64,000 nucleotides of DNA from Sediminicola sp963974715 (GCA_963974715.1 CAXBDK010000013.1:62001-126000), one strand, 5' to 3'; counted from the stretch's first letter, positions 35,331-43,942 are shown. Notes: a model not told the origin generated them from the letters alone. Numbers and translations: made by a program.

Positions 35331-36275
35331 ATGAAGGCAAACAGGATCACAAAACTTTTCGGCATTTCCTATCCCATCGTCCAAGCGGGTATGGTATGGA
35401 ACAGCGGATGGCGCTTGGCCTCTGCGGTCTCCAACGCCGGAGGCCTGGGAATTATTGGTGCGGGCTCCATGTATCCGGAGGTTCTGCGCGAACATATCCT
35501 TAAATGTAAAGCGGCCACCGACAGGCCCTTTGCGGTAAATGTTCCCATGTTGTATCCCCAAGTGGATTTGCTTATGGATACTATTGTACAATTGGGCGTT
35601 AAAATTGTTTTTACGTCTGCAGGCAATCCGAGGACATGGACCCCTTTTTTAAAAGAAAAGGGAATTACGGTGGTACATGTGGTAAGCAGTGTGAAATTTG
35701 CCGAAAAAGCACAAGAGGCCGGAGTCGATGCCATGGTGGCCGAAGGTTTTGAAGCGGGCGGGCACAATGGTAGGGACGAGACCACTACCCTTACCCTAGT
35801 TCCGGCCGTTAGGGAAAAGATCCATATCCCATTGATAGCCGCGGGGGGAATCGCAACAGGTCGCGGTATCCTGGCGGCGATGGTCCTAGGGGCCGAAGGG
35901 GTACAAATAGGGAGCAGGTTCGTGGCCAGCAATGAGGCTTCTTCCCATATCCAGTTCAAACAGAAAGTGGTGGAAGCGGGAGAAGGGGATACACAGCTGA
36001 CGTTAAAGGAACTGGCCCCGGTGCGTCTGTTGAAAAATAAGTTTTACCATGATATACAACAATTGTACTCCATTGGAACCACGGTAGAAGGGTTAAGGGA
36101 GCTCTTGGGACGCGCCAGGGCCAAAAAGGGTATGTTCGAAGGGGATATGGAGGAAGGGGAGCTGGAAATTGGTCAAGTGGCGGCCCTTATCCACGATATC
36201 CGGCCCGCCGCTTCCATAGTGGCCGATCTGGTCCGGGAATTTATGGAGGCAAAACAGGAGGTGGCCGGGATGTAA
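35331..36275 (+). CDS. Nitronate monooxygenase-family FMN enzyme
   Basis: 314 residues from MKANRITKLFGISYPIVQAG; an ATG four codons upstream (35319) is possible. It is an FMN-binding TIM barrel of the 2-nitropropane dioxygenase/FabK family: QAGMVWNSGWRLASAVSNAG, AEGFEAGGHNGRDE, PLIAAGGIATGRGI, and GAEGVQIGSRFVASNE. Members either oxidise nitronates (detoxifying propionate-3-nitronate) or act as enoyl-ACP reductase FabK. The AGGHNGRDETTTLTLVP segment is shared by both, so the reaction is not certain. Confidence 0.85.
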   Translation: MKANRITKLFGISYPIVQAGMVWNSGWRLASAVSNAGGLGIIGAGSMYPEVLREHILKCKAATDRPFAVNVPMLYPQVDLLMDTIVQLGVKIVFTSAGNPRTWTPFLKEKGITVVHVVSSVKFAEKAQEAGVDAMVAEGFEAGGHNGRDETTTLTLVPAVREKIHIPLIAAGGIATGRGILAAMVLGAEGVQIGSRFVASNEASSHIQFKQKVVEAGEGDTQLTLKELAPVRLLKNKFYHDIQQLYSIGTTVEGLRELLGRARAKKGMFEGDMEEGELEIGQVAALIHDIRPAASIVADLVREFMEAKQEVAGM

Positions 36276-36462
36276 TGATCTAGCAATTAATTCAGAGGCA
36301 TAAACGATCGCTGGTTCGATCGGTCAATAAATTTGTGTTAGGGATTTTCTTTGATCACCTTTCAGCGTTATTTAGACGTTGTTATTGCTTCAAAGCAGGC
36401 TAAGGGCGTTATTGATCTCATTATTATTATATGATAATGTGCATGTTTTCAGCATCTAAAAT

Positions 36463-36478
36463 CCATCACTATTGATGG
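36463..36478 (-). terminator. Terminator of the eutBC operon
   Basis: CCATCA/TGATGG with a four-base loop, five bases after the eutC stop. On the minus strand it is followed by ATTTTAG. Modest but well placed. Confidence 0.5.
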
Positions 36479-36482
36479 GCCC

Positions 36483-37235
36483 TTAAGTGATTCCCTTGTC
36501 CAATTTAAGGTTAACCCCGCTGATACCTTTTAAAAAGGATCGTTCCAAAAGGTATAGCAGGTTTTGGGCAGCATCGTCATGGGACATCCCATTTTCATGT
36601 ATGTTGGATATACAGTTCCTCCGCTCGTCCGTGAGCCCGGGTCGGGGATCGTAGGTGGTATAAATGCCCAAGCTACTAGGGGAGGAAAGACCGGGGCGTT
36701 CCCCTATAAAGACCGCCGTCATCTTGGCGTGCAGCAGCTTCCCAATTTCATCACCTATGGCGACCCGACCTTGGGAAACAAGGGCCATGCCCAAACTGAA
36801 TCTTGCCGTTATTTTGGGAAGCAACAGTTTAATGACCGCTACGGCGTGCGTATTCACCGCATCGGCCGATAGCCCGTCGGCCAGTACAAGTACAAGGTCA
36901 TATTCCAGCCCGCTTTTTAGCAATGCCGCTTTGGAATCGGAATGGACCCTTCTTCCAAGATCGGGCCGTTTTAGGTATTGGTCCCGATCCAGGGCCATGC
37001 TCTTTAATATAAAAACGGTTCCGCCCATGGTTTCCAGTTGGTTCTTCAACGAAAGGATGTCCAATTGGGAATGGACCGCATCCTTGGCATGGGCATGGGC
37101 CAATCTAAAATCCAGCACCTCCTTCAACGGAAGGCTGCCACCTACATTTCCAAGCGCTATCCTTGCCTTGGAAAAGGTTTTGAGATGCTCCCAAGGATCG
37201 TTTTGGATGTATGCCAAGTATCTGTCCTTTTTCAT
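36483..37235 (-). CDS. eutC: Ethanolamine ammonia-lyase small subunit
   Basis: 250 residues from the ATG at 37235, which overlaps the eutB stop by 4 bp; a longer frame to 37322 would overlap eutB heavily. EutC blocks seen: TKARIALGN-like FSKARIALGNVGGSLP, FRLAHAHAKDAVHSQLD, LVLADGLSADAVNTHA, IGERPGLSSPSSLGIY and NCISNIHENGMSHDDAA. With EutB it forms the adenosylcobalamin-dependent enzyme that splits ethanolamine into acetaldehyde and ammonia. No microcompartment or other eut genes are adjacent. Confidence 0.94.
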   Translation of the reverse strand: MKKDRYLAYIQNDPWEHLKTFSKARIALGNVGGSLPLKEVLDFRLAHAHAKDAVHSQLDILSLKNQLETMGGTVFILKSMALDRDQYLKRPDLGRRVHSDSKAALLKSGLEYDLVLVLADGLSADAVNTHAVAVIKLLLPKITARFSLGMALVSQGRVAIGDEIGKLLHAKMTAVFIGERPGLSSPSSLGIYTTYDPRPGLTDERRNCISNIHENGMSHDDAAQNLLYLLERSFLKGISGVNLKLDKGIT

Positions 37236-38608
37236 GGTGCAATGCCCTTTAAAAGTCGGTGGGAGGGACCAATGGGCAATCGCATCCCCCGTTCGTCCGT
37301 AATGCCCATTTTTAACAACCATTGCTCAAATTCCGGTGCAGGTTTCTTCTGTAATACACTTCTTAGGTACAAGGCATCATGAAAGGAAGTCGACTGGTAG
37401 TTGAGCATAATATCATCCGATCCCGGAACGCCCATTATAAAATTGCAGCCAGCCACTCCCAAGAGTGTCATTAAAGTATCCATATCGTCCTGATCGGCTT
37501 CGGCGTGATTGGTATAACATATGTCCACACCCATGGGTAGCCCCATCAGTTTGGCGCAAAAGTGGTCCTCAAGGGCCGCACGGATGATCTGTTTGCCATC
37601 GTACAGGTATTCGGGACCGATAAAACCTACCACTGTATTCACCAAAAAAGGATCAAAATGTCTGGCTACCGCATATGCCCTCGTTTCACAGGTCTGTTGG
37701 TCCATTCCGTGATGTGCGTTCGCCGAGAGGGAGGACCCTTGGCCCGTTTCAAAGTACATTACCTGTTTTCCCACGGTCCCCCGCTGCAACGAAAGGGCTC
37801 CCTCCTGAGCCTCCCGCAACATGGATAGCCCGATTCCGAAAGAGGCATTTGTGCGTTCGGTACCGCCTATGGACTGGAAGACAAGATCAATGGGCGCTTT
37901 GCCCATTATTTGCAGACTGGTCGTCAGGTGGCAAAGGATACAGCTTTGGGTGGGAATGTCGTAGGTAAGTCGAAGTTGATCCAGCATTTGCAAAAGGCCC
38001 GATACAAGGGCCGGGCTATCGGTGGCCGGATTGATACCGATCACGGCGTCCCCACATCCGTATAGGAGGCCATCCAGAATACTGGCGGCGATTCCCTTTG
38101 GGTCGTCCGTAGGATTATTGGGCTGCAATCGCACCCCTAGGCTTCCTTTGGTTCCCATGGTATTTCGAAAGCGACTGATGACCTGGATCTTCTGGGCCAC
38201 ACGGATCAGGTCTTGGTTGCGCATCAGCTTGGAAACGGCCGCGACCATTTCGGGCGTAAGGCCACTGGAGAGTAGTCTTAGGTTTTCTCCGGTGGCCGTA
38301 TCCCCTAAAAGCCAATCCCGCAGTTCCCCTACCGTAAAATGGGATATGGGATAAAAGGATTCCGCACTATGGCTGTCCAATATAAGTCGGGTCACCTCAT
38401 CTGTTTCATAGGGCACAAAGGTCTCGTTCAGAAAATCATGCAAGGGCACTTCACTAAGGGCATATTGGGCCGCTGCCCTTTCCTCGTTAGATCTGGCCGT
38501 AACCCCTGCCAGGGCATCTCCGGTGCGAAAGGGCGTTGCCCTCGACAAGAGCTCCTTCAGGTCTGGGAAGGTATAAGTATGCTGCCTGATGGTAAATCGG
38601 TACCCCAT
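37232..38608 (-). CDS. eutB: Ethanolamine ammonia-lyase large subunit
   Basis: 458 residues, normal EutB length. TIM-barrel landmarks: RFRNTMGTKGSLGVRLQPN (the N-P-T-D that follows binds substrate), GDAVIGINPATDSP, SQSCILCHLTT-like PTQSCILCHLTTSLQ, ETGQGSSLSANAHHGMDQQT, YTNHAEADQDDMDTLM and VPGSDDIMLNYQST. It binds adenosylcobalamin and ethanolamine. It is the first gene of a two-gene operon, divergent from guaC, with palindromes in the shared upstream region. The permease and reactivase (EutA) common elsewhere are absent from the window. Confidence 0.95.
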   Translation of the reverse strand: MGYRFTIRQHTYTFPDLKELLSRATPFRTGDALAGVTARSNEERAAAQYALSEVPLHDFLNETFVPYETDEVTRLILDSHSAESFYPISHFTVGELRDWLLGDTATGENLRLLSSGLTPEMVAAVSKLMRNQDLIRVAQKIQVISRFRNTMGTKGSLGVRLQPNNPTDDPKGIAASILDGLLYGCGDAVIGINPATDSPALVSGLLQMLDQLRLTYDIPTQSCILCHLTTSLQIMGKAPIDLVFQSIGGTERTNASFGIGLSMLREAQEGALSLQRGTVGKQVMYFETGQGSSLSANAHHGMDQQTCETRAYAVARHFDPFLVNTVVGFIGPEYLYDGKQIIRAALEDHFCAKLMGLPMGVDICYTNHAEADQDDMDTLMTLLGVAGCNFIMGVPGSDDIMLNYQSTSFHDALYLRSVLQKKPAPEFEQWLLKMGITDERGMRLPIGPSHRLLKGIAP

Positions 38609-38663
38609 AAAACTAAATTAGCCTATCTGTCCACAACCTCAAAATAAATAAAGGGCTAAAACG

Positions 38664-38704
38664 ACAGCAGCTGTTAATGTTACCGTAAATACAGATCGAT
38701 CTGT
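38664..38704. promoter_or_regulatory. Two palindromes in the eutB/guaC divergent region
   Basis: ACAGCAGCTGT (38664-38674) and the perfect 14-bp ACAGATCGATCTGT (38691-38704) share ACAG...CTGT ends and stand 17-27 bp apart. They lie between divergent starts, just upstream of the guaC -7 element, as operator sites would. Confidence 0.4.
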
Positions 38705-38726
38705 ACTACATCGAATCCGAAAATCG

Positions 38727-38734
38727 TATTTTTG
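38727..38734 (+). promoter_or_regulatory. guaC: -7 element of the guaC promoter
   Basis: TATTTTTG, a TAnnTTTG match, 36 bp before the guaC ATG. The -33 TTG is not well conserved. Confidence 0.45.
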
Positions 38735-38769
38735 GTATTAAAGCAGTTGGATGCTACATACCAAGGAAG

Positions 38770-39810
38770 ATGAGAATAGAACAGGATATTAAATTAGGGT
38801 TCAAGGATGTGATGATACGCCCAAAAAGGTCCACTTTAAAGAGCAGGTCCTTAGTGCAATTGGAACGGGAATTTAGATTTTTGCACGGAGGGGCCACTTG
38901 GAAAGGGGTGCCCATAATGGCCGCAAATATGGATACGGTGGGTACTTTTGAAATGGCGACCGTATTGGCCTCGCACCAATTGTTCACCGCCATACACAAA
39001 CATTATACCCTAGCGGAGTGGAAGGATTTCATGGCCATCGCCCCCACTGATATAGTGGACCATCTGGCCGTAAGTACCGGTACGGGGCCACAGGACACCA
39101 AAAAATTGGCGGATATTTTCAAGGAGCACCCACAGATCAAATTTATATGTATAGATGTGGCGAACGGGTATTCGGAACACTTCGTAAATTTTGTAAAACA
39201 GACCCGTAAAAACTATCCGAACAAGGTGATCATTGCCGGGAATGTGGTCACGGGGGAGATGGTGGAGGAGCTATTGCTAGCCGGAGCCGATATTATAAAA
39301 GTAGGGATAGGGCCCGGATCGGTCTGTACCACCCGTATAAAAACGGGCGTTGGCTACCCGCAGTTATCCGCCATTATAGAGTGTGCCGATGCGGCACATG
39401 GGCTGGGCGGACAGATTATCAGCGATGGGGGCTGCACCACTCCTCGGGACGTTGCCAAGGCCTTTGGTGCCGGGGCCGATTTTGTAATGTTGGGGGGAAT
39501 GTTGGCCGGCCATGATGAGAGCGGCGGACAAATGGTGGAAAAGTACGGGGAGACCTTTAAACAGTTCTATGGAATGAGCTCCTCCATGGCCATGGAAAAA
39601 CATGTGGGCGGGGTGGCCGATTATAGGGCCAGTGAGGGCAAAACGGTTCTGGTACCGTACAAGGGCTCCGTGTTGGATACCCTACATGATATTCTGGGAG
39701 GTTTGCGCAGTACCTGTACCTATGTAGGGGCACAGCGCCTTAAGGAACTAACCAAACGTACCACTTTTATAAGGGTAGCGGAACAGGAAAACAAGGTATA
39801 TACCGAATGA
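38770..39810 (+). CDS. guaC: GMP reductase
   Basis: 346 residues, the size of E. coli GuaC. It lacks the CBS insert of IMP dehydrogenase. The catalytic Cys186 is in KVGIGPGSVCTTRIKTG, with IMAANMDTVGTFEMA near the start and SDGGCTTPRDVAKAFGAGAD and the FYGMSSSMAM flap later. It converts GMP to IMP with NADPH, reclaiming guanine nucleotides. It is divergent from eutBC; the pairing has no known metabolic link. Confidence 0.95.
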   Translation: MRIEQDIKLGFKDVMIRPKRSTLKSRSLVQLEREFRFLHGGATWKGVPIMAANMDTVGTFEMATVLASHQLFTAIHKHYTLAEWKDFMAIAPTDIVDHLAVSTGTGPQDTKKLADIFKEHPQIKFICIDVANGYSEHFVNFVKQTRKNYPNKVIIAGNVVTGEMVEELLLAGADIIKVGIGPGSVCTTRIKTGVGYPQLSAIIECADAAHGLGGQIISDGGCTTPRDVAKAFGAGADFVMLGGMLAGHDESGGQMVEKYGETFKQFYGMSSSMAMEKHVGGVADYRASEGKTVLVPYKGSVLDTLHDILGGLRSTCTYVGAQRLKELTKRTTFIRVAEQENKVYTE

Positions 39811-39851
39811 ATACTATCTGGACCGGAATAATGTTTTTAAGAATGTGGCAA

Positions 39852-40433
39852 TTAACCGTGAATGGTTTCCGATCTACCGTAGTTTTTAATGACTTCCCCT
39901 TCAAACAAGATCAGTTCTTCCCAACGTTTGTCCACGTCCAAGCCTTTTCCATATTTTCTGGCAAAACCGATAAAGGTGGTATAGTGTCCGGCTTCACTGA
40001 TCATTAACGCTTTGTAAAATTCGGCAAGCTCCAGGTCTTCGATTCGCTGTGACAGGAGTTTAAAGCGTTCACAGCTCCTTGCCTCTATCATGGCGGAGAA
40101 GAGCAGTCTGTCCACTAGGGCCTGTTGCCTGTTGCCCCCTTTGATCATAAATTTGTACAGTTCGTTTACGTAGCTGTCCTTCCGTTCCCTTCCGAGGACA
40201 AACCCCCGTTTTTTTATGAGCTCGTGAACCATTTGAAAATGTTGCAGTTCCTCTTGGGCCAAAACCAACAGGTCCGTCACCAGGTCTACATGTTCGGGAT
40301 TCTGTACGATGATATTTACGGCATTGGTGGCGGCTTTTTGTTCGCACCAAGCATGATCGGTCAAAATTTCGGGAATATTGGATTCTACGATATTCACCCA
40401 TCGGGGATCTGTTGCCAATTTTAAGCCAAGCAT
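39852..40433 (-). CDS. miaE: tRNA-(ms2io6A37) hydroxylase MiaE
   Basis: 193 residues from MLGLKLATDPRWVNIVESNI, the usual start of this family; the ATG at 40460 adds nine residues. Ferritin-like diiron protein: HAWCEQKAATNAV, QEELQHFQMVHEL (ExxH), MIEARSCERFKLL and SEAGHYTTF supply the carboxylate and histidine ligands. It hydroxylates the isopentenyl side chain at A37 of tRNA. It converges on guaC with a 41-bp gap. Confidence 0.92.
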   Translation of the reverse strand: MLGLKLATDPRWVNIVESNIPEILTDHAWCEQKAATNAVNIIVQNPEHVDLVTDLLVLAQEELQHFQMVHELIKKRGFVLGRERKDSYVNELYKFMIKGGNRQQALVDRLLFSAMIEARSCERFKLLSQRIEDLELAEFYKALMISEAGHYTTFIGFARKYGKGLDVDKRWEELILFEGEVIKNYGRSETIHG

Positions 40434-40572
40434 ATGCTCTTTTTTGACAAAGTTACCCAATTCCCTTGCGCCTTTTCCAATTCATCCAAAAGAAATCCAA
40501 TAAAATCCTGCAGTTGGGCACTTTAGAAAGCCTTTGTTTGCCGGTTCCCTTATGCAAAAACTTGCATCCAGT

Positions 40573-41097
40573 CTATTCTTGTTTTAAGATACTTACGGTG
40601 ACCAAGAGTTGGCCTATATGTCGCTGACTGTGTTCCGAGGCGTGAAAGAGCAGTCCTATGACCGTAGAGGGCAACTTTTTACGGCCAACGGTCCTGGGTG
40701 CTGTTAGAGTAGCGTCCGAAACCTTCTTGAAATATTCCAAAGCCTCGGTTACCTTGGTTTGGAATGCCGCGGCGAGTTCGCTACTGTTCGATCTTTCATT
40801 TTCGTTTCCTTCATTTTGAAGGTATAGTAACTGCTTTTCGGAGAGGGGCTCCCCTTTGGAATAGGTCAGCATACGGTCCAGCACGCCCGTAAGGTGGTGA
40901 AGATGGAATCCCACAGAGGCACGGCCTGCAGGCCGTGCCCACAGTTGTTCTTCCGGAAAACCCACAAGATAGCGTGTCACCTCTTCCGAAGATTGTAACA
41001 GTGCGTGGGCCGCAGGCTGCAAAAGGGCGGGAATTCCGTCGACCGGACCGCGGAGCCAGAATTCTGGCAATGTTGCGCTGTTGTTTTCCTGTTCCAT
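40573..41097 (-). CDS. DinB-family protein
   Basis: 174 residues forming a four-helix bundle with the metal histidines in GFHLHHLTGVLDRM (H67/H68) and FHASEHSQRHIGQL (H156, H160). Without a signal peptide, it is cytoplasmic. It is the second DinB protein in the window, unlike the lipoprotein form at 30050. The substrate is unknown; thiol-transfer or metal-dependent hydrolase roles are known for relatives. A perfect 22-bp palindrome lies inside the gene and codes for ARPAGRA. Confidence 0.85.
   Translation of the reverse strand: MEQENNSATLPEFWLRGPVDGIPALLQPAAHALLQSSEEVTRYLVGFPEEQLWARPAGRASVGFHLHHLTGVLDRMLTYSKGEPLSEKQLLYLQNEGNENERSNSSELAAAFQTKVTEALEYFKKVSDATLTAPRTVGRKKLPSTVIGLLFHASEHSQRHIGQLLVTVSILKQE
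40918..40939. repeat. Perfect 22-bp palindrome within the DinB gene
   Basis: The core is GGCCTGCAGGCC (40923-40934) flanked by GGCAC and GTGCC. It is much richer in GC than its surroundings. Its arms share GCAGGCC/GGCCTGC with the REP-like element at 25017-25046. Confidence 0.6.
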
Positions 41098-41145
41098 AAG
41101 TTTCTAATGGCCAAACGTTCCTTGGTAACCACTTTGGCTCCTTTC

Positions 41146-42048
41146 CTAATGTAAGGGCCGCTTTTTGATCATTCCCCCCTTGGTATCCTTTATGGGATAC
41201 TGGATCACAAATGCAGTGGTATCGATTTTCTCAATTTCCAAAAGTACCTTCGTAACCTCTAAGCGTGTCACCACACAAAAGAGGATGTTCTTATCGGGCA
41301 GGGCGATGCCTTTTTTTCCATATCCACTGTCCGATTTAAAGACGGTTATTCCACGGCCCAATTTTGTGACGATGGTTTCCTTTATGGCCGCGGAAGCATC
41401 GGAAACGATCATAATACCGATATATTCCTCAATTCCATTGATGATAAAGTCCACCGTTTTGGAAGCGGCAATATAGGTAAGCATGGAATACATCGCCGTT
41501 TCCAAGCTTACGATCAATGCGGCCAGCCCGAAGAGTACCACATTAAAAAGGGCTATAAAATCGCCCACCGTAAGACTGGATCTTCTACTGATGGAAATGG
41601 CGAGGACTTCCGTGCCATCTATTACCGATCCGCCCCTAATGGAAAGGCCTATGCCCGCCCCGAGGAAAAAGCCCCCAAAAACTGCGATCAGTAATTTATC
41701 CTCCGTAATTACGGGCAGATCTATAAAATGTACCAAACAAGCGATCGAAAGTATGGCAAGGCAGCTCTTTAGCGCAAATTGAATGGATATCTGTCTGGCG
41801 GCAAGTATGATAAAAGGTAGGTTGACAAAAACGATCAAAATGGAAAGATCCAAATTGGTCAAGATCTGCAGTAAAAGTGATACCCCCATTGCGCCCCCGT
41901 CAAGAAAGTTGTTGGGAAGCAAAAATCCTTTTAGGCCCACACTGGCCATTATAACCCCCAAACAGATAAATACAAGGTCCTTGATGTTCCTTTTCAGGAC
42001 GATCTGGCCCACGATCTTTCGGTCCCGGAAATTAAATATTCGAGTCAT
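41146..42048 (-). CDS. YitT-family membrane protein
   Basis: 300 residues. Five or six membrane segments in the first 190 residues (YitT_membrane, DUF161: DLVFICLGVIMASVGLKGF, NFLDGGAMGVSLLL, GAGIGLSIRGGSVIDGTE) precede a C-terminal cytoplasmic DUF2179 domain (IVSDASAAIKETIVTKLGRG ... GYGKKGIALPDKNILFCVVT). DUF2179 has a ferredoxin-like ACT-type fold. Widely conserved, of unknown transport function. The 12-bp palindrome just upstream (42073) may regulate it. Confidence 0.9.
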   Translation of the reverse strand: MTRIFNFRDRKIVGQIVLKRNIKDLVFICLGVIMASVGLKGFLLPNNFLDGGAMGVSLLLQILTNLDLSILIVFVNLPFIILAARQISIQFALKSCLAILSIACLVHFIDLPVITEDKLLIAVFGGFFLGAGIGLSIRGGSVIDGTEVLAISISRRSSLTVGDFIALFNVVLFGLAALIVSLETAMYSMLTYIAASKTVDFIINGIEEYIGIMIVSDASAAIKETIVTKLGRGITVFKSDSGYGKKGIALPDKNILFCVVTRLEVTKVLLEIEKIDTTAFVIQYPIKDTKGGMIKKRPLH

Positions 42049-42072
42049 TTAAAAGGGTTGGTCGTTGTGTTC

Positions 42073-42084
42073 TACACCGGTGTA
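42073..42084. promoter_or_regulatory. 12-bp palindrome upstream of the YitT gene
   Basis: TACACCGGTGTA, perfect, 25 bp before the YitT start and beyond the next gene's stop. It could be an operator; nothing similar was noticed elsewhere in the window. Confidence 0.3.
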
Positions 42085-42160
42085 AGTTACAAATTGTTTT
42101 TTTCAAAAAGCGACCCTGTTCATCTTTTCCCCATCGGTGAAAAGGCCCCGTTACTTTATA

Positions 42161-43093
42161 TCACCAGTTTAGCGATCCCTTTAAAAATAGGGAAGGTCCC
42201 CCATCGCTGTCGGTAGACAGTGTTACTTCCAATCCTTCGGCAGTTTTATGGTCCGCAACGCAGACCGACTCCACCTTTAACGGGGTTGCGGTTTCCAACA
42301 GCTGCCACCGTATGTCATTTTTTCCGATGATGTCCGCTAGTGGAAGCACGCCCAGATAACTCCCCAAAATTTGTCCATCGTCGTATGCATTGTCGGTATC
42401 TTCCACAGATGCGGTAATGACCAATATTTTTTGCTTTCCGACAACGGTGGCCCCGGAGAACCCGGCTTCCACCCCATTTATGTTCGGCAGTTCAAAAGCT
42501 TTGGCATCCACCTTTGGAAAGTCGGCGGCCGATTCCAGATAATGGATAAAATCTTTATAGGGAACAGTGAAGATGATGTTTTTTCGTCTATTGAAGATAT
42601 ACAAGGTATCCCTATGATAGGCGACCGCCTCAATATTGAGCTCGCTGTCCCTCATAATGGGAAGTTCCTTTAAATATGTATAAAAATTGCTAAGGGAATA
42701 GCATTCGACGGTAAGGGGATCTTTTAACGGAATCTTTAAAAATTGGTCCCTTTGTGGCGATTTCGAACCAGACCCAAAAATGATCAGTTCCCTGTTTTTT
42801 ACCAGTTCCATGGCCTCAAAATCCGGTTTAGCACTTTTGGGAATGCGATTTCCTGACAAACTATCCTTCCCTCCATATATTTCCGTACGGGATATAATAC
42901 CGAACTCCCTGTCCAATTTGTAGAGATAGGGAGAATCGTCCCCTATGGTATAATAAAAATTTTTATGCCATACCATTCCGGAGGTACTGGGTATAGATGT
43001 AGCCGTTGGTTGGCCCACAAGTTTAAAATCCATAGGCGACTTTTGTTGATATGCGCATAAGGTTAATAGGATCAGTACTATAGATCTGTACAT
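42161..43093 (-). CDS. Exported protein, probable beta-propeller, function unknown
   Basis: 310 residues with a short hydrophobic signal (MYRSIVLILLTLCAYQQ). Repeated strands such as SGMVWHKNFYYTIGDDSPYL, FEAMELVKNRELIIFGSGS, SELNIEAVAYHRDTLYIFNR and VEAGFSGATVVGKQKILVIT suggest a propeller resembling phytase/esterase-like or SdiA-regulated-type proteins. I do not recognise catalytic residues. It stands between the YitT gene and the beta-lactamase on the same strand, with gaps over 100 bp, so no operon is evident. Confidence 0.6.
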   Translation of the reverse strand: MYRSIVLILLTLCAYQQKSPMDFKLVGQPTATSIPSTSGMVWHKNFYYTIGDDSPYLYKLDREFGIISRTEIYGGKDSLSGNRIPKSAKPDFEAMELVKNRELIIFGSGSKSPQRDQFLKIPLKDPLTVECYSLSNFYTYLKELPIMRDSELNIEAVAYHRDTLYIFNRRKNIIFTVPYKDFIHYLESAADFPKVDAKAFELPNINGVEAGFSGATVVGKQKILVITASVEDTDNAYDDGQILGSYLGVLPLADIIGKNDIRWQLLETATPLKVESVCVADHKTAEGLEVTLSTDSDGGPSLFLKGSLNW

Positions 43094-43204
43094 AAATGTA
43101 AAAAGGCTTTAAAAGGATAGTTCAATGCCATAATGGCTAAAATAACCTTATTAGTGGCATTTTTGGACGGAGATGGGCACTTTAAGACCAAATCGTTTCT
43201 ATTT

Positions 43205-43942
43205 TTATTGAAACAGGCTTATGGTGTAATCTAAAAGCTCCTTTCCGCCCACTGATCCATGCCCGGGCACCACAGTTTTTACGTTGGGATGGTCCTTTTT
43301 GATTTTTTCCACCGTTGCTGCCCAATCGGAACTATTCGCATCTGCCAAATTACCTTTTCCCGCATTCAGTTCCTTGATCAGGCAACCCCCGAATATGATG
43401 CTGTCCTTTGGAAAGTACCCTATGATATTATCTTTTGTATGGCCCTCTCCAAAAAATTGTGAAATTACCTTTTCCCCACCTATGGTGAGTACATATCTAT
43501 CCTTAAAGCGTTTCTGCGGTAAGGGATATGCATTCGCCGTGGCGAGGGCAATGGTCCTATCACTTGCACGGGATGTAATATTTTCTTGATGGAATACTTC
43601 CAGGCTTCCAAGGCAATCCCAATGGAAATGTGTGGGAACAACGGCCACAATGGAAGCATTAAGTTCTTTTCGGACCCATTGTATCAACTCCTCTGCGGCC
43701 ACATCCGAAGTAGGGGCATCAAAGATCATCGCTTCCCCTTTGTTGTGGACCACCATACCGTTACAGGGAACATTTCCAAAATCCTGGGTCTGTAGAAAGG
43801 ATATATGGACATAACTATTTTCCGCTACCTTAATTATCTGCAGTGCTTCGGACGTATATACCGCATCATGGGGCGCTTGGGAAAGTCCGTCGAACCCTAT
43901 AAAAACAAATAAAAAGGGCATAAGATTTTTGAGACAGCGCAT
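43205..43942 (-). CDS. Subclass B1 metallo-beta-lactamase
   Basis: 245 residues from the ATG at 43942 (signal MRCLKNLMPFLFVFIGFDGLSQ; an ATG five codons earlier is possible). All six B1 zinc ligands are present: H105, H107 and D109 in PTHFHWDCLGSLE, H168 in GEGHTKDNI, C187 in IIFGGCLIKEL, and H228 in VVPGHGSVGG. Cys in the Zn2 site defines B1. The GGCLIK motif followed by Asn (NAGKGNLADAN) matches the flavobacterial enzymes of the BlaB/IND/MUS kind. They hydrolyse penicillins, cephalosporins and carbapenems in the periplasm. There are no mobile-element traces, so it is probably a resident gene. Confidence 0.88.
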   Translation of the reverse strand: MRCLKNLMPFLFVFIGFDGLSQAPHDAVYTSEALQIIKVAENSYVHISFLQTQDFGNVPCNGMVVHNKGEAMIFDAPTSDVAAEELIQWVRKELNASIVAVVPTHFHWDCLGSLEVFHQENITSRASDRTIALATANAYPLPQKRFKDRYVLTIGGEKVISQFFGEGHTKDNIIGYFPKDSIIFGGCLIKELNAGKGNLADANSSDWAATVEKIKKDHPNVKTVVPGHGSVGGKELLDYTISLFQ

